Shown: one piece after another, positions 17,960 to 29,506 of the stretch
Numbering within the stretch: the first letter of the stretch is position 1
How the letters are laid out: each line of letters starts with the position of its first letter
From: Methanohalophilus halophilus
GTDB taxonomy: Archaea > Halobacteriota > Methanosarcinia > Methanosarcinales > Methanosarcinaceae
Length of the DNA: 64,000 bases
Assembly (NCBI RefSeq): GCF_001889405.1
Contig: NZ_CP017921.1
Coordinates: forward strand, 124,001-188,000
Direction: 5' to 3'
The notes under the pieces: model-generated
Seen by the model: only the letters and a program-made list of their open reading frames with translations
Databases searched by the model: none
Told to the model about the DNA's origin: nothing
Program-made: the position numbers and the translations under genes

Positions 17960-19585
17960 GTGAGGGGGTTCTTTTTGGTCGAAGTGATGACTAAAGGAGA
18001 TGGTTTTTCCAGAACAAAGAGCAAAATAGAAGAATCTGGTGGAGAAAATATAGATTTATTAAAGCAGCGTATACTTGATCTGGAAAAAGAAGTCTCAAAA
18101 AAAGATGATCTATTCAATAAATTTGTCGAAAACCAGAACGAAGTCATCTTTTCCGTAAATACCAGGGGAGACTTCACATACCTGAACCCGGCAATCGAAA
18201 GAATGACCGGGTATAAAGTAGAGGAAGTCATCGGCAAATCCTATACACAATACATTTATCCCGAGGACCTGCCTGGCCTACAGAGAGATCTGGAAAAAAC
18301 CATTCAAGGAATCCACAATCCCTACATGTTTCGTATAATTGACAAAGGGGGCAACATAAAATACGTACACACATCCTCAAAACCTATTTTCGAGAAAGGT
18401 GAACTTGTAGGTATAAGCGGAGTAATGGTCGACATCCAGAAACTCAAGCAGGTTGAGAAAAAACTAAAAAGTGAAAAAGACAAGGTCCGCCAGTATCTTG
18501 ATGTCGCCGGAATAATTATACTTGTAGCAGACAGGGATCTCAAAATCAGTCTGGCTAACAAGAAAGCCTCCGAATGTACCGGGATTAAAAAGGATGAAAT
18601 TAACGGCAGGAACCTGATAGAAACCTTTGTTCCCGAAAAGGAAAAAGATCATGTCAGGCAAATATGCAAAAACCTGCTTGACAGGAAGATAAATGAAAAA
18701 CACTGTGAATTTAATCTTCTTGATTACCGGGGAAACCTGAGAAACTACATCTGGAATTTCTCATATTTCTCAGATGAAAATGAAAATATAGAGGGGATAA
18801 TCCTTGCAGGTGAAGACATAACCAATCAGAAAAAGACAGAAGAAACCCTGATAAAAGCAAGACTCCTTGCAGAATCATCCAACCGTACAAAAAGTGAATT
18901 CATAGCCAACATGAGTCATGAACTCAGGACCCCATTAAATTCAGTGATTGGTTTTACAGATGTTGTTCTCACGGAAAGGCATGGACTTCTTAATGAAAAA
19001 CAGAAAAGATATATGACAAACGTATCAAAAAACGGACATCACCTGCTTGATCTGATTAATAATTTACTTGATATTTCAAGAATCGAAACCTGCAAGATGG
19101 AAATGAAGGTTCAGAAGGTCGAATTTGTGCCCTTCATGAAAGAAATCCGGGAAAAAATCAAGCATATGGAAGCCAAAAGAGGGGCAATTATCAATTTCAC
19201 CATCGAGAATGAAAAAGATATTATGTACGTAGATACGGATAAAATTGAGGAAATAATTTATAATCTCGTGGATAATGCTTTTAAGTTTACACCAAAAGGA
19301 AAAACAATCACTGTCAAATCCGCACTCAACCCGCTTGAACTTTAGATAGATGTCATCGACACAGGTATCGGTATCAATGAAAATGATATTGACAGGATTT
19401 TTGAACCCTTCACACAGGTGGATTCTTCAAGCACCAGAAAGTACCAGGGCACAGGACTTGGACTTGCGCTGGTTAAAAAATTCACAGAAATGCACAATGG
19501 AAAAGTGGCCGTGAAAAGTCACCCTTCAATGGGAAGTACTTTTATGGTAAGAATTCCGAGAAAAGAAATGCGTTGGGAAAGCTAA
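17960..19585 (+). CDS. PAS-PAS sensor histidine kinase with an in-frame TAG (possible pyrrolysine) at codon 462
   Basis: A 541-residue soluble sensor kinase if TAG is read through. Order: short coiled region (31-52), PAS 1 (about 55-165), PAS 2 (about 175-290), dimerisation/phosphoacceptor domain with H320 in MSHELRTPLNS, and a HATPase domain with the N box (N439 in NLVDNAFKFTPKG). TAG at 19343-19345 is followed without frame change by IDVIDTGIGI (G1 box), EPFTQVDSSS (F box), GTGLGLALVK (G2 box) and a TAA stop. If TAG stopped translation, the protein would lack the G1, F and G2 boxes and be inactive. The start is GTG 17960 (AAGGAAG upstream); ATG 17987 is possible. No transmembrane segment and no adjacent response regulator are seen. 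Confidence 0.85.
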
Positions 19586-19786
19586 TCATTCCTCAGACAC
19601 AGCATAATAACACCTTTTTGGAGAACATACAAGTCCTTTTTTCTTAAGTTTGGTTATTGTATTGCTGACTACTTTCTTATCAATATCTGCAGCTTCGGCA
19701 ACTTCACCGGATCGCATTGGTTTGCCGCTTTCTTTTAATGCATTATAGACCTTATCTTCAGTTTCATCCTCTATATCTTCTGGCAT
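19586..19786 (-). CDS. Small winged-helix DNA-binding protein
   Basis: A 66-residue protein with a compact winged helix: DKVYNALKESGKPMRSGEVAEAADIDKKVVSN followed by TITKLKKKGLVCSPKRCYYAV. Two cysteines in the wing could bind a metal or sense redox state, which is speculation. I chose the ATG at 19786 because GAGTGA lies just upstream; a GTG nine bases farther out is an alternative. It converges on the histidine kinase gene, with its TGA directly against the kinase TAA, so no functional link follows from the position. Confidence 0.75.
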   Translation of the reverse strand: MPEDIEDETEDKVYNALKESGKPMRSGEVAEAADIDKKVVSNTITKLKKKGLVCSPKRCYYAVSEE

Positions 19787-19890
19787 ATAGATCACTCAGG
19801 ATAAGAAGTAAATATAATTAACGGTGTGAAACATGCAGAAATAGAGAATTGACAATTAATTAAAAACAAAAGAAGGAGAGGGAAATTCCC

Positions 19891-20202
19891 TCAATTCTGA
19901 AGAACGATTTCAATATTGATGTCCTTGGGCACCTGAATGCGCATTAGCTGCCTGAGAGCACGCTCATCTGCAGCTATGTCGATCAGGCGTTTGTGTACAC
20001 GCATTTCCCAGTGATCCCAGGAAGCGGTTCCGTCACCACTTGGGCTTTTGCGTGCTGGTACCACCATTTTTTTGGTGGGCAGCGGGACAGGCCCGGCTAT
20101 ACTTACACCTGTACGGTCAGCGATGGATTTTACCTGATCGCAGACACCATCCAGGTTCACCGGATCAATTCCCGACAGTCTTATTCTTGCTTTCTGTGCC
20201 AT
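19891..20202 (-). CDS. rps10: 30S ribosomal protein uS10
   Basis: A 103-residue uS10 of normal archaeal length, with RIRLSGIDP at the start, [18 protein letters not shown] in the loop region that contacts 16S rRNA, and [12 protein letters not shown] towards the end. It is the last gene of the str-type operon, 35 bases after tuf. The archaeal order fusA-tuf-rps10 supports it. Confidence 0.97.
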   Translation of the reverse strand: MAQKARIRLSGIDPVNLDGVCDQVKSIADRTGVSIAGPVPLPTKKMVVPARKSPSGDGTASWDHWEMRVHKRLIDIAADERALRQLMRIQVPKDINIEIVLQN

Positions 20203-20237
20203 TATTCATTCCCCCTTAAAAAGGGTAAATTGAGTGT

Positions 20238-21506
20238 TTACTGTTTCTCTTTAACACTCATGCACATACCGGCAGCGATGGTCATACCCATATCACGGAT
20301 AGCAAATCTTCCGAGTTGTGGGATTTCCTTGACAGGTTCAATGACCATGGGCCTTGTTGGCTTGACTGTTATGATTGCTGCGTCACCAGCCTTGATGAAG
20401 GTTGGATTTTCTTCTTTGACCTGCCCGGATTTTGGATCCAGTTTCTTGTCAATGGACATCAATGTACAGGCAGTCTGGGTTGTGTGGCAGTGGAATACAG
20501 GTGTGTAGCCGATTGTAACTGCGGATGGGTGCTGGAGCACAACAACCTGACCTGTGAATTCATCTGCAACTGTTGGTGGATTCTTGGCGTCACCACAGAC
20601 ATCTCCACGCCTGACGTCGGCTTTACCGACACCTCTGACGTTCCATCCGATATTGTCACCGGGTCTGGCTTCGTTTGCTTCTTCGTGGTGCATCTCAATG
20701 GACTTTACTTCACCGCTTGCTCCACTTGGCATGAATGTGACCATCTGGCCTTTCTTCATTACACCGGTTTCTACACGACCTACAGGTACTGTACCGATAC
20801 CAGAAATTGTGTATGCGTCCTGTACAGGTACACGTAGAGGCAGATCGTCTGGTGCTTCTGGAAGTTTCAGACTATTCAGGCACTCGAGGATAGTTGGACC
20901 GTTGTACCATGGAGTGTTGGAACTGTTCTTGGATATATTGTCACCTTCAAAGGCAGAGGTTGGGATGAATGGAACATCTGCAGCCTTGAAACCAACCATA
21001 CCCAGAAGTTCGGATACATCCTTTTTGACCTGGTTGTACTTGTCCTCACTGTAGTCAGTTGCATCCATCTTATTGACAGCGATAATGAGCTGGTTGATAC
21101 CGAGGGTCCTGGAAAGGAATACGTGTTCCTTTGTCTGTGCCATTACGCCGTCTGGTGCTGCTACCACAAGAATTGCGGCATCTGCCTGGGATGCACCGGT
21201 GATCATGTTCTTAACGAAGTCACGGTGACCGGGGCAGTCAACGATCGTAAAGTAGTACTTGTCGGTGTCAAACCTTTTGTGGGCGATATCAATTGTGATA
21301 CCCCTCTCACGTTCTTCTTTGAGAGAGTCCATTACCCATGCGAAGGCAAAGGATTCTTTTCCTTTCTCTTTTGCTTCTTCCCTGAATTTGTCGATAATGT
21401 GCTGTGGGATAGCACCGGTTTCGTACATAAGCCTACCGACAAGAGTGGACTTTCCGTGGTCGATGTGACCGATAACTGCTAAGTTCATATGTGGTTTGTC
21501 TGCCAT
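20238..21506 (-). CDS. tuf: Translation elongation factor EF-1 alpha
   Basis: GTPase delivering aminoacyl-tRNA to the ribosome, 422 residues. G1 is [10 protein letters not shown]3 is DCPGHRDF, and G4 is NKMDA, with normal domain 2 and 3 sequences after. It lies between fusA and rps10. The fusA stop region upstream contains a short AGAAGG/CCTTCT hairpin, and a TTTAAA/TATA-like stretch at about 21540-21600 could give tuf its own promoter. Confidence 0.98.
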   Translation of the reverse strand: MADKPHMNLAVIGHIDHGKSTLVGRLMYETGAIPQHIIDKFREEAKEKGKESFAFAWVMDSLKEERERGITIDIAHKRFDTDKYYFTIVDCPGHRDFVKNMITGASQADAAILVVAAPDGVMAQTKEHVFLSRTLGINQLIIAVNKMDATDYSEDKYNQVKKDVSELLGMVGFKAADVPFIPTSAFEGDNISKNSSNTPWYNGPTILECLNSLKLPEAPDDLPLRVPVQDAYTISGIGTVPVGRVETGVMKKGQMVTFMPSGASGEVKSIEMHHEEANEARPGDNIGWNVRGVGKADVRRGDVCGDAKNPPTVADEFTGQVVVLQHPSAVTIGYTPVFHCHTTQTACTLMSIDKKLDPKSGQVKEENPTFIKAGDAAIITVKPTRPMVIEPVKEIPQLGRFAIRDMGMTIAAGMCMSVKEKQ

Positions 21507-21617
21507 ATATCGATTCTCCTTCTAATTTGATGTTATTATAGGGTTTTTTTCTGTAATAGTCGTTAATAGGTTTAAATCTTTCTAACGACACTATAAAGTA
21601 AGAAGGAAATTCCCTTC

Positions 21618-23810
21618 TCACATACTTATGAAATCTTCAGGCTGCGGAACGCCTGCCTTGAGACCTTTCCTTTCTCTTATCTCATTTACTATCTCTGCAA
21701 CCATATTGGCAGGCAGAGAGTCAAATCCTGCAAATTCAGTACTCCACATGGCACGACCTTCGGTTGCAGAACGTATGTCACCTGCAAAACCGAAAAGTTC
21801 TGATACCGGAGCCTTGGATTCGATCACTGTAGTGTCACCTTCAGATGTCATATTCAATATGATTCCACGGCGACCCTGTATTTCTTTGGTTCCGCCGCCC
21901 ATCTGTTCCTGTGGCACCTGGATAAATACTTTCTGGTACGGTTCAAAGAGAACATCTTCTGCCAGAAGCATTGCCGCCTGGATAGCCTGTCTTGATGCAG
22001 GAATAACCTGTGCAGGACCACGGTGAACAGCATCTTCGTGGAGTTTGGCATCCATGAGTTTGACTTTTACACCCATGCATGGTTCCCTGGCAAGAGGACC
22101 TTCTTTCATAACCTCTGTGAAACCTTCAAGAATCAATTCCATTGTTTCGTTCAGGTACTGAATACCCTTGGTCATGTCAAGGAAGATATTGCTCTCATAA
22201 ATATCTACAAGGCCTTTGGCCTCTTCCTTGCTCATACCGGCATTCATAAGCAGTTCCCTTCTTTCAAGCTCAGGCATCCTCATGTTGATTTCGCCATCCT
22301 TGATGAGCTTGATTATTTCAGGGTCAAGTGGCTCAATCTCGATATAGAACCTGTTATGCCTGTTAGGGGACTTTCCTTCAACCGGACCTGCATGAGATTT
22401 TACAGATTCACGGTAAACGACGATAGGAGGAGTGGTAGTGATTTCTACACCCTTATCACGTTCAATCCTGTGGCCTATGACTTCAAGGTGTAATTCACCC
22501 ATTCCTGCCAGAAGATGCTCACCAGTTTCTTCATCAAGTTTGATTTGAAGGGTTGGGTCCTCTTTAGCTACCTGACGCAGGACTTCTACCAATTTTGGAA
22601 GATCCTTCATATGTTTGGCTTCAACAGCCACTGTTACCACAGGTTCACTTGCATGCTGGATGCTTTCAAAGGGCATCATATCTTCCAGGGTTGTGACAGT
22701 AGAACCTACGATAGCATCTTTGAGACCAGTGACAGCAGCGATGTTGCCGGCAGGAATCTTTTCCACTTCCAGCCTTTCAGGACCCATAAACACACCAACC
22801 TGCTGGATTCTGTTTTTGGTGGTTGTTCCTGAAACGTTAACTTCCATACCCCTGGTTAAGGAGCCACTGAAGAGTCTTCCTGTAGCAACTTCACCTGCAT
22901 GTGGATCCATTGCAATATCGGTAACCATGAATGCAAGATCTCCCTTTGAATCGGCGTCTTTCATTGACTTACCGATTTCAGAGGTCTTATCCCCATGCCA
23001 GATGGCACCGACACGTCCTTCCTGTGCCTCGATTGGACTTGGAAGGTGCCTGATTACCATATCGTTGACTGCTTCATGGAGAGGACATTTTTCCGCAAGT
23101 GTCTTCATATCTTCATTGCGGCAGTATTCATAAACGTCATTGAAACTTACACCGGTCTTCTGCATCATTGGAACACTTATTGCCCAGTTATAAAGAGCTG
23201 AACCGAATGCAACAGTACCACCTGCAGCATCGACTTTCCAGCCGGCCTTATAACGTTCCTCATTCATACCTTTGATGAGTTTGTTAACAAGATCAATAAG
23301 TTTCCCGAGACGCATCTGCATTTCCTGTCCGCCTTCCTGAAGTTCATTAATCAGGCGATCAACTTTGTTAATGAAAAGTACAGGTCTTACGTGTTCCTTA
23401 AGTGCCTGTCTCAGAACAGTCTCAGTCTGTGGCATTGTGCCTTCAACAGCATCTATTACAACAACAGCACCATCCACTGCACGCATGGCACGTGTAACAT
23501 CACCACCGAAGTCAACGTGGCCCGGGGTGTCTATGAGGTTAATGAGATATTCATTGCCATCATATTCGTGCACCATTGAAACGTTAGCTGAATCAATGGT
23601 AATACCTCTTTCCTGTTCTTCCTCATCAGAGTCCATGAAAAGTTGCCTTCCGGCAAGGTCCTGGGAAATCATCCCTGCACCTGCCAGAAGATTATCTGAT
23701 AAAGTGGTTTTACCATGATCGATGTGTGCTACAATACCGATATTTCGGATCATATCGGGATTACTCATAAGCGCTTTAACACGCTCTACCATTTTTTTCC
23801 TTCGTCCCAT
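21618..23810 (-). CDS. fusA: Translation elongation factor EF-2
   Basis: Ribosomal translocase, 730 residues as usual in archaea. G1 is [10 protein letters not shown]3 is DTPGHVDF and G4 is NKVDRL. The C-terminal domains ([14 protein letters not shown], then [20 protein letters not shown]) include the loop where diphthamide is formed in archaea. It follows rps7 in the str-type operon and precedes tuf. Its TGA lies in a short inverted repeat. Confidence 0.98.
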   Translation of the reverse strand: MGRRKKMVERVKALMSNPDMIRNIGIVAHIDHGKTTLSDNLLAGAGMISQDLAGRQLFMDSDEEEQERGITIDSANVSMVHEYDGNEYLINLIDTPGHVDFGGDVTRAMRAVDGAVVVIDAVEGTMPQTETVLRQALKEHVRPVLFINKVDRLINELQEGGQEMQMRLGKLIDLVNKLIKGMNEERYKAGWKVDAAGGTVAFGSALYNWAISVPMMQKTGVSFNDVYEYCRNEDMKTLAEKCPLHEAVNDMVIRHLPSPIEAQEGRVGAIWHGDKTSEIGKSMKDADSKGDLAFMVTDIAMDPHAGEVATGRLFSGSLTRGMEVNVSGTTTKNRIQQVGVFMGPERLEVEKIPAGNIAAVTGLKDAIVGSTVTTLEDMMPFESIQHASEPVVTVAVEAKHMKDLPKLVEVLRQVAKEDPTLQIKLDEETGEHLLAGMGELHLEVIGHRIERDKGVEITTTPPIVVYRESVKSHAGPVEGKSPNRHNRFYIEIEPLDPEIIKLIKDGEINMRMPELERRELLMNAGMSKEEAKGLVDIYESNIFLDMTKGIQYLNETMELILEGFTEVMKEGPLAREPCMGVKVKLMDAKLHEDAVHRGPAQVIPASRQAIQAAMLLAEDVLFEPYQKVFIQVPQEQMGGGTKEIQGRRGIILNMTSEGDTTVIESKAPVSELFGFAGDIRSATEGRAMWSTEFAGFDSLPANMVAEIVNEIRERKGLKAGVPQPEDFISM

Positions 23811-23847
23811 AACTACAACCTACGCAGTAATTCACTATATTATAAGA

Positions 23848-24408
23848 TTAACGTGCAGCCTTTGCGACCCTTTCTTTTGCATCTTTCCTGTTCACAGAGA
23901 AGCACTTTGCATCCCCGTTTGATGCTGCGATAAGTTCTGTCGCAAGGCAGCTGGCAAATGAACGTTTGGATTTGAAAGCTGTCTGCTTGGTACCCATAGC
24001 AATATACCTCAGTGCAGAGTCAACTCTTCTCTGAGGAGCGGTATCCACCGCTTTTGGTACAGAAATTCCACCGTATTTAAGACGTACTACCTCTTCCCTT
24101 GGGCCAGTATGAGAAATTGCCTCGACAAGTACCTGAACAGGATTTTTGTCAGTTTTGGAATGGATAATATCAAAAGCTTCCTTTACAGCAGTCATTGTGC
24201 ACTGCTTCTGGCCTGTATTCTCTTCTCCGCGCATCAGATTGGTAATAAGCCTTTCAACAATAGAAAGATCGGACTTATTGAACTGCTGTCTTGCGTGCCT
24301 GCCACCTGTGTTAGGAATTGCAATTGGATCGACATTCACATATCTTCTGAGACCGGGATCGGCCACTTCAACATCAGTCATATCCCATTTACCGAATAAT
24401 TTATTCAT
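23848..24408 (-). CDS. rps7: 30S ribosomal protein uS7
   Basis: A 186-residue uS7. Recognisable parts are [27 protein letters not shown] and [24 protein letters not shown], which bind the 3' major domain of 16S rRNA. It starts five bases after the rps12 stop with AAGGAGA upstream of the ATG, so it is tightly co-transcribed. Length is normal for archaea. Confidence 0.97.
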   Translation of the reverse strand: MNKLFGKWDMTDVEVADPGLRRYVNVDPIAIPNTGGRHARQQFNKSDLSIVERLITNLMRGEENTGQKQCTMTAVKEAFDIIHSKTDKNPVQVLVEAISHTGPREEVVRLKYGGISVPKAVDTAPQRRVDSALRYIAMGTKQTAFKSKRSFASCLATELIAASNGDAKCFSVNRKDAKERVAKAAR

Positions 24409-24413
24409 AAGAA

Positions 24414-24842
24414 TTATCTCCTTGGCTTCTCCTTTTTGCCGATGACCATCTCATTCAAACTGACGTTATTAACAGCTGTGACCTTAAAGCGCACACCGGG
24501 AATATCACCCTTTGCACCACCCATGCGTCCACCAATCCTTTCCACTGTTATTTCGTCATGTTCATCAATGAAATTAATGGCACCGTCTCCGGGACAGAAA
24601 GCAGTTGCCTGCCTACCGTTCTTTATCAGTTGAATCCTTACACATTTCCTGATAGCAGAGTTGGGCTGTTTGGCCTCAATACCTACCTTTTCCAGCACGA
24701 TACCGCGCCCCTGGGGAGCTCCTGATAAAGGATCGGACTTTACATTCAGTCCAAGGGTTCGCCTGCTGTAGCGAGTGTCTTTCCACCTTGCATTTTTACG
24801 TGCCGCTTTAAGTTTATGAGCTGCATATTTTCCATTTGTCAT
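24414..24842 (-). CDS. rps12: 30S ribosomal protein uS12
   Basis: A 142-residue archaeal uS12, with the decoding-centre segments [18 protein letters not shown] and [18 protein letters not shown] and the C-terminal KEKPRR tail. It lies between nusA and rps7 in the RNA-polymerase/str operon. A GAGGATACT motif precedes the ATG. Confidence 0.97.
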   Translation of the reverse strand: MTNGKYAAHKLKAARKNARWKDTRYSRRTLGLNVKSDPLSGAPQGRGIVLEKVGIEAKQPNSAIRKCVRIQLIKNGRQATAFCPGDGAINFIDEHDEITVERIGGRMGGAKGDIPGVRFKVTAVNNVSLNEMVIGKKEKPRR

Positions 24843-24884
24843 TTAGTATCCTCCAATAGATGAGTTAAATATTTGAAACCCGGA

Positions 24885-25310
24885 TTATTGTAATATTAAA
24901 TCTTCGATATCATGATGACGGTTTACAATCCTTTTTATCTTATCAATATTTCGACCGCTTTTCCCGATGGCCAGGCCCTTATTCATACTGGAAACCTCAA
25001 CATAGGCAACCTTATTATCTTTTTTATCGCTAATTTCTACAGATTTTGTAGGAATCGTGCCAAATGCGTTCTTGATGAAGGTTACCGGATCATCGGAATA
25101 CTCTATTAAATCCACGTGCTTGTCGACTGCTTTTTTGAAACGGTTAATATTGTCTCCATGCTTCCCGATTGCAGCACCCATATCGCCATTGTTGACCACG
25201 CATATAATTCGATCATCGTCTATAAGACAATCCTTAATGGGTGCCCCGGTCATACTTTCAAACAGGGCTATATATCTGATAGCATCTGTTGAAAGTTTGA
25301 TATCACTCAA
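24885..25310 (-). CDS. nusA: NusA-like KH-domain transcription elongation factor
   Basis: Archaeal NusA-related protein, 141 residues, consisting of two KH RNA-binding domains without the bacterial N-terminal and S1 domains. The KH motifs are MGAAIGKHGDNINRFKKAV and KGLAIGKSGRNIDKIKRIV. It sits between rpl30e and rps12, which is the conserved archaeal position. A role in elongation or anti-termination is inferred from the family. Confidence 0.95.
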   Translation of the reverse strand: MSDIKLSTDAIRYIALFESMTGAPIKDCLIDDDRIICVVNNGDMGAAIGKHGDNINRFKKAVDKHVDLIEYSDDPVTFIKNAFGTIPTKSVEISDKKDNKVAYVEVSSMNKGLAIGKSGRNIDKIKRIVNRHHDIEDLILQ

Positions 25311-25329
25311 AAATAAAACACCCTCTATT

Positions 25330-25617
25330 TTAAACTAATCCTATAATATCAGATTCACCAGCATCAACAATTGCCATGGTGGTGATAGTGTACGGTTTAC
25401 CACAAACAGTGCCAAGATCCATACTTGAACCTGCGTATTTAAGTATTGGTAAATCTGTTTCCTCGATCTTTTCCCTGATGTATGCCGGACAGTTTGCAGA
25501 AACTACTACCATTTTTGCATCTCCGTTTGTAGCTACATCAATGGTCCTGTTTGCCCCGACCACAACATCTCCTGTCCTAATGACTTTCAGCAATGCCTTA
25601 TCAACATTAATATCCAT
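25330..25617 (-). CDS. rpl30e: 50S ribosomal protein eL30
   Basis: A 95-residue eL30: [25 protein letters not shown] with the L7Ae-like fold and the central segment [17 protein letters not shown] prefer the ATG at 25617, since AGGGTTGATC lies upstream, to a TTG nine bases earlier. It follows rpoA'' and precedes nusA, the usual archaeal gene order. Confidence 0.95.
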   Translation of the reverse strand: MDINVDKALLKVIRTGDVVVGANRTIDVATNGDAKMVVVSANCPAYIREKIEETDLPILKYAGSSMDLGTVCGKPYTITTMAIVDAGESDIIGLV

Positions 25618-25691
25618 ATAGATCAACCCTTTTGAATTTAAGATTGGTACTTTAATACCTGATTCCTTATATCTAGTTTCTGGTTACAGTT

Positions 25692-26849
25692 TCATCCCTG
25701 TAGAGGATTTCTGGAAACGAGATGAACATCTCCTGTTCCGAGTTTGATTGGCTGCCCGACAATAATATTCTCAGTAACACCACTCAATTCATCAACCTCT
25801 CCACGCAAACCTGCATCAAGCAAATGATTTACGGTTACTTCGAAAGCCGCACGTGCAAACACACTGGCTTTTTCACCGGATATTCCATGACGACCTATCT
25901 GTTTTACTTCACCATCACAGGACATTATATCCGCCACCAGCATAATATGCCTCACATCAACTTCAAGACCCTGTTCACGCAGGGTATCTGTAGCCTCTTT
26001 GATTATTGCATTTCTGGCAGCTTCGATTCCAAAGACCTCATAGATTTCCCCGATATTATTGGTGCTTGTCCTTGTGGGATCTATACCATCAATTTCAAGG
26101 ACTTTCTTGAGTTCGGAACCTTCTGTATAGAGCCTGTATTCACCATCCTCTTTTCTGACAACTACTCTCTTGATGCCATCAATACCCTTCAATGTAATGG
26201 TATTGATCTTCTTTGCAAGTTGTAATAGCTCACGATACGAGGGTTCTTTCAGTTTTATAAGAAGCTGGTTGGAAACTTCACTGGCCTGAACAACGGAAAC
26301 ACCAAGACCATGCTCAAGTTTCTCCATTACCGATTCAATACCTACTTCCCTTTTATTCATAGCCTTTTCATTCAAATCAATAACAAGTTGCATGTTAGGA
26401 AGATCAGTAGTGACATCGGCAAGATGCTCAACATGTGTAGCTTCAATCATCCAGGCAATCTTGTTTGCAAAATCCCTGTCTTCGAGATGTTCTTTGTCAA
26501 GATGGACGGTCATCATTGGTGTACTGGGACGTTTACGTGCATCAACAATCTCAATCAACCTGGGCAAACCCAGTGTAACATTGATCTCAGCCACACCAGC
26601 ATAGTGGAAAGTACGCATTGTCATCTGTGTACCTGGCTCACCAATCGATTGTGCAGAAATAACACCTACAGCTTCACAGGGTTCCACGCAGGATTTATCA
26701 TAAGTTTCCAGGAGTTTTTCAATAATCTCCTCCATCTGTTTCTTATTTACACTTGCTTTCACCGAATCACTAATAAGAGTCAACTTTACATCACTGGGAA
26801 GAGGTAAGTCTTTGACCATACCTTCAATTGTTGCTTCTTGAAGTACCAT
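25692..26849 (-). CDS. rpoA2: DNA-directed RNA polymerase subunit A''
   Basis: C-terminal part of the largest polymerase subunit, separately encoded in Euryarchaeota; 385 residues. It contains the bridge-helix-distal and trigger-loop region ([30 protein letters not shown] split as [13 protein letters not shown] and [10 protein letters not shown]) and the jaw/cleft C-terminus ([20 protein letters not shown]). The start codon follows the rpoA' stop directly. The stop is TGA. Confidence 0.98.
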   Translation of the reverse strand: MVLQEATIEGMVKDLPLPSDVKLTLISDSVKASVNKKQMEEIIEKLLETYDKSCVEPCEAVGVISAQSIGEPGTQMTMRTFHYAGVAEINVTLGLPRLIEIVDARKRPSTPMMTVHLDKEHLEDRDFANKIAWMIEATHVEHLADVTTDLPNMQLVIDLNEKAMNKREVGIESVMEKLEHGLGVSVVQASEVSNQLLIKLKEPSYRELLQLAKKINTITLKGIDGIKRVVVRKEDGEYRLYTEGSELKKVLEIDGIDPTRTSTNNIGEIYEVFGIEAARNAIIKEATDTLREQGLEVDVRHIMLVADIMSCDGEVKQIGRHGISGEKASVFARAAFEVTVNHLLDAGLRGEVDELSGVTENIIVGQPIKLGTGDVHLVSRNPLQG

Positions 26850-29495
26850 TTATTTCACCTCCTTACCAGTAACAGAACTTACTATGTTATGTACCGTATC
26901 CTCACTGTTGTAATCGCTCTTGGTGGAATCTATACCATCCTCTCCGTACTTGAATTGTACAATAACACCACGTGTTTCACGTACCGATCGATCATATTGT
27001 ACTTCGAGATCCTGCAACGCATTTACAAGACGACGCTGCAGATAACCGGACTGGGATGTACGCACCGCAGTATCAACAAGACCTTCCCTACCTCCCACTG
27101 CATGGAAGAAGTATTCCGTAGGGTTTAAGCCGCTCTTATAGCTGGACTTTACGAAACCATGAGCATCAGCGCCAAGGTCACCTCTATCAAAGTGTGGCAG
27201 TGTACGACCTTCATAGCCTCTCCTGATACGTTCACCACGCACAGCCTGCTGGCCTACACAGGCTGCCATCTGTGTCAGGTTCAGCATAGACCCACGTGCA
27301 CCGGATTTTGCCATAATCACAGCAGAATTTTCCAGACCCAGGTGGTTTCCTGCAATGGTACCGGTATGATCCCTTGCCTTACCCAGAGACTGCATGATCT
27401 TAAGCTCGATGGTTTCAGCAAGAGTTCGGCCCGGAAGGGGTTCAAGTTCTTTTGCTTCATAAGCTTGAATCAGTTCTGCAACTTCTTTTTCAGCACGCTC
27501 AAGTTCCTCATCGATATTCAGTCTTGCTTCACGAGGAATGTCCTCATCACTGATACCAAAGCTAAGGCCAGTACGCATCACACCACGAATCGCAAGCCTG
27601 GTCACATCGTCCACAAACTGAGCAGCCTCCGTTGCACCATATCTTTTCACAATGGAGTCAAGGATCTTGCCCTTAAAGGCACCGATTGCTTTCTCATCGA
27701 TAGTCCCGGCTACCAATTCACCATTTTCAACCACCACATAAGAATCATACTCACAATCCCTACCCTTGCATACATCACACTTGAAACATACATTGGCTTT
27801 AAATTCAAGATTGAGATCGTTTGGAAGAATCTGGCTGAAAATCTGTTTACCCGTCCAGAAAGGATCCCCTGCATCATTATAACCTGCAGGCTCCGGAAGC
27901 TCACGTACTTCAGATTTACGTAAAAGTTCCAGAGCATCGTTCTTACTGATCGTCTTTTCATTACGCGTCAGCAGGAACATACCTGAAATATGGTCATGAA
28001 TACCACCTATGATAGGACCGCCAAAACGAGGAGACAGGATGTTTTCCTGAACCTGCATCAAAATGCTTGCTTCTGCGCGGGATTCTTCCGTTTGCAGAAC
28101 GTGCATATTCATTTCATCGCCGTCAAAGTCCGCATTGTAAGGAGGACAGACAGATGGATTAAGTTTGAAGGTCTTATTTGGCAAAACCTTGACCTTATGT
28201 GCCATTATACTCATTTTATGGAGAGAAGGCTGCCTGTTAAAGAGAACAATATCCCCATCCTGCATCTGCCTTTCAACTGTCCAGCCAGGTTCAAGCTTTT
28301 CAGCAAGTTCTTCCTTATTGGCTTCGGTGATCTTGAGCCTGCGCCCATCTTCACGGAATACATAATTAGCACCGGGATGAGTTTCTCCCCCTCTTGCAAC
28401 ATATGCACGCATCATTTCAAGGTTTCTGGAGATAATCCTTACAGGAATTGTCATTTGCTTGGCAATTGCATAGGGTACACCCACCTCATTGATACTAAGG
28501 TTGGGGTCCGGAGATACAACCGTACGTGCAGAGAAATTCACACGTTTCCCGGAAAGACTTCCCCTGAAACGACCTTCCTTTCCTTTAAGACGCTGTGTAA
28601 GAGTCTTTAGGGGACGACCAGACCTGTGTCTTGCCGGCGGGACACCTGAAACTTCGTTGTCAAAGAATGTAGTAAGGTGATACTGCAACAGTTCCCAGAG
28701 ATCTTCTATAATAAGTTGTGGTGCACCTGCATCACGATTTTCCTGGAAACGCTGGTTTATACGAATAATATCCACAAGTTTGTGAGTTAAATCATCTTCA
28801 CTGCGCTGACCTGATTCCAGAGTAATAGAAGGACGAACTGTTACAGGAGGAACTGCAAGCACTGTAAGAACCATCCATTCGGGTCTTGCAGAAACAGGAT
28901 CCATACCCATGACCTTCAGGTCATCATCCGGGATATGTTCAAGACGATCACGGATTTCAGTCGGTGTCAACTTGTAATCATTCTCTATATAATCCGAGGG
29001 TTTTTCGAATTTTATCTCAAGTTGCTCTTCACCACAATAAGGGCATATCTTGGTCTTTCGTGCTTCTTTGAATACGTTATTAATCAGATCATCAGGCAGA
29101 TGACTCATTACATCCAGTTTAGCAAACTGACCAAGATAGGCCTTCTTCTGTTTGTCCTCAAGAAGAAGATGACTGCAGTTACGACAGGTAGAACGTAGTA
29201 CTTTTCTTATTATCTTATTAAATCCTACGTGAAGTACCGGTGCCACAAGTTCAATATGACCGAAGTGTCCCGGACACTCACCGGCTCTGCCTCCACAGGT
29301 CTTGCACCTCAGACCCGGGTCTATAACACCCAGTCTCAGGTCCATTAAACCCATGTCAATTGGATAACCATCGTCGTCATATGTGTCTGCAGTAATAATA
29401 GAAGTAACACTCATTTTACGGATTTCCCGTGGAGACAGGAGACCGAATCTGATTGCACCAATTCTCTGGGGAATAGAGGGTATAGTATTATCCAT
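26850..29495 (-). CDS. rpoA1: DNA-directed RNA polymerase subunit A'
   Basis: N-terminal part of the largest subunit, 881 residues. It has the clamp zinc motif (CKTCGGRAGECPGHFGHI), a second zinc site (CPYCGEEQ), the catalytic NADFDGDEMNMH loop that binds the two Mg ions, and bridge-helix sequence near GFVKSSYKSGLNPTEYFFHA. I chose the ATG at 29495 (MDNTIPSIPQRIG) with GGTGATATTA ahead of it; an upstream start overlapping rpoB' is less likely. Confidence 0.98.
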   Translation of the reverse strand: MDNTIPSIPQRIGAIRFGLLSPREIRKMSVTSIITADTYDDDGYPIDMGLMDLRLGVIDPGLRCKTCGGRAGECPGHFGHIELVAPVLHVGFNKIIRKVLRSTCRNCSHLLLEDKQKKAYLGQFAKLDVMSHLPDDLINNVFKEARKTKICPYCGEEQLEIKFEKPSDYIENDYKLTPTEIRDRLEHIPDDDLKVMGMDPVSARPEWMVLTVLAVPPVTVRPSITLESGQRSEDDLTHKLVDIIRINQRFQENRDAGAPQLIIEDLWELLQYHLTTFFDNEVSGVPPARHRSGRPLKTLTQRLKGKEGRFRGSLSGKRVNFSARTVVSPDPNLSINEVGVPYAIAKQMTIPVRIISRNLEMMRAYVARGGETHPGANYVFREDGRRLKITEANKEELAEKLEPGWTVERQMQDGDIVLFNRQPSLHKMSIMAHKVKVLPNKTFKLNPSVCPPYNADFDGDEMNMHVLQTEESRAEASILMQVQENILSPRFGGPIIGGIHDHISGMFLLTRNEKTISKNDALELLRKSEVRELPEPAGYNDAGDPFWTGKQIFSQILPNDLNLEFKANVCFKCDVCKGRDCEYDSYVVVENGELVAGTIDEKAIGAFKGKILDSIVKRYGATEAAQFVDDVTRLAIRGVMRTGLSFGISDEDIPREARLNIDEELERAEKEVAELIQAYEAKELEPLPGRTLAETIELKIMQSLGKARDHTGTIAGNHLGLENSAVIMAKSGARGSMLNLTQMAACVGQQAVRGERIRRGYEGRTLPHFDRGDLGADAHGFVKSSYKSGLNPTEYFFHAVGGREGLVDTAVRTSQSGYLQRRLVNALQDLEVQYDRSVRETRGVIVQFKYGEDGIDSTKSDYNSEDTVHNIVSSVTGKEVK

Positions 29496-29506
29496 TAATA
29501 TCACCA

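Noticed and set aside
17960-19585. Histidine kinase as an ordinary pseudogene
   Set aside because: All catalytic boxes are intact on both sides of a single TAG with no other lesion, in a genome that must read TAG in mtbB; decay cannot be fully excluded.
21601-21618. AGAAGG/CCTTCT hairpin at the fusA stop as a terminator
   Set aside because: The stem is only six AT/GC-mixed pairs without a clear T-run; tuf follows in the same operon.
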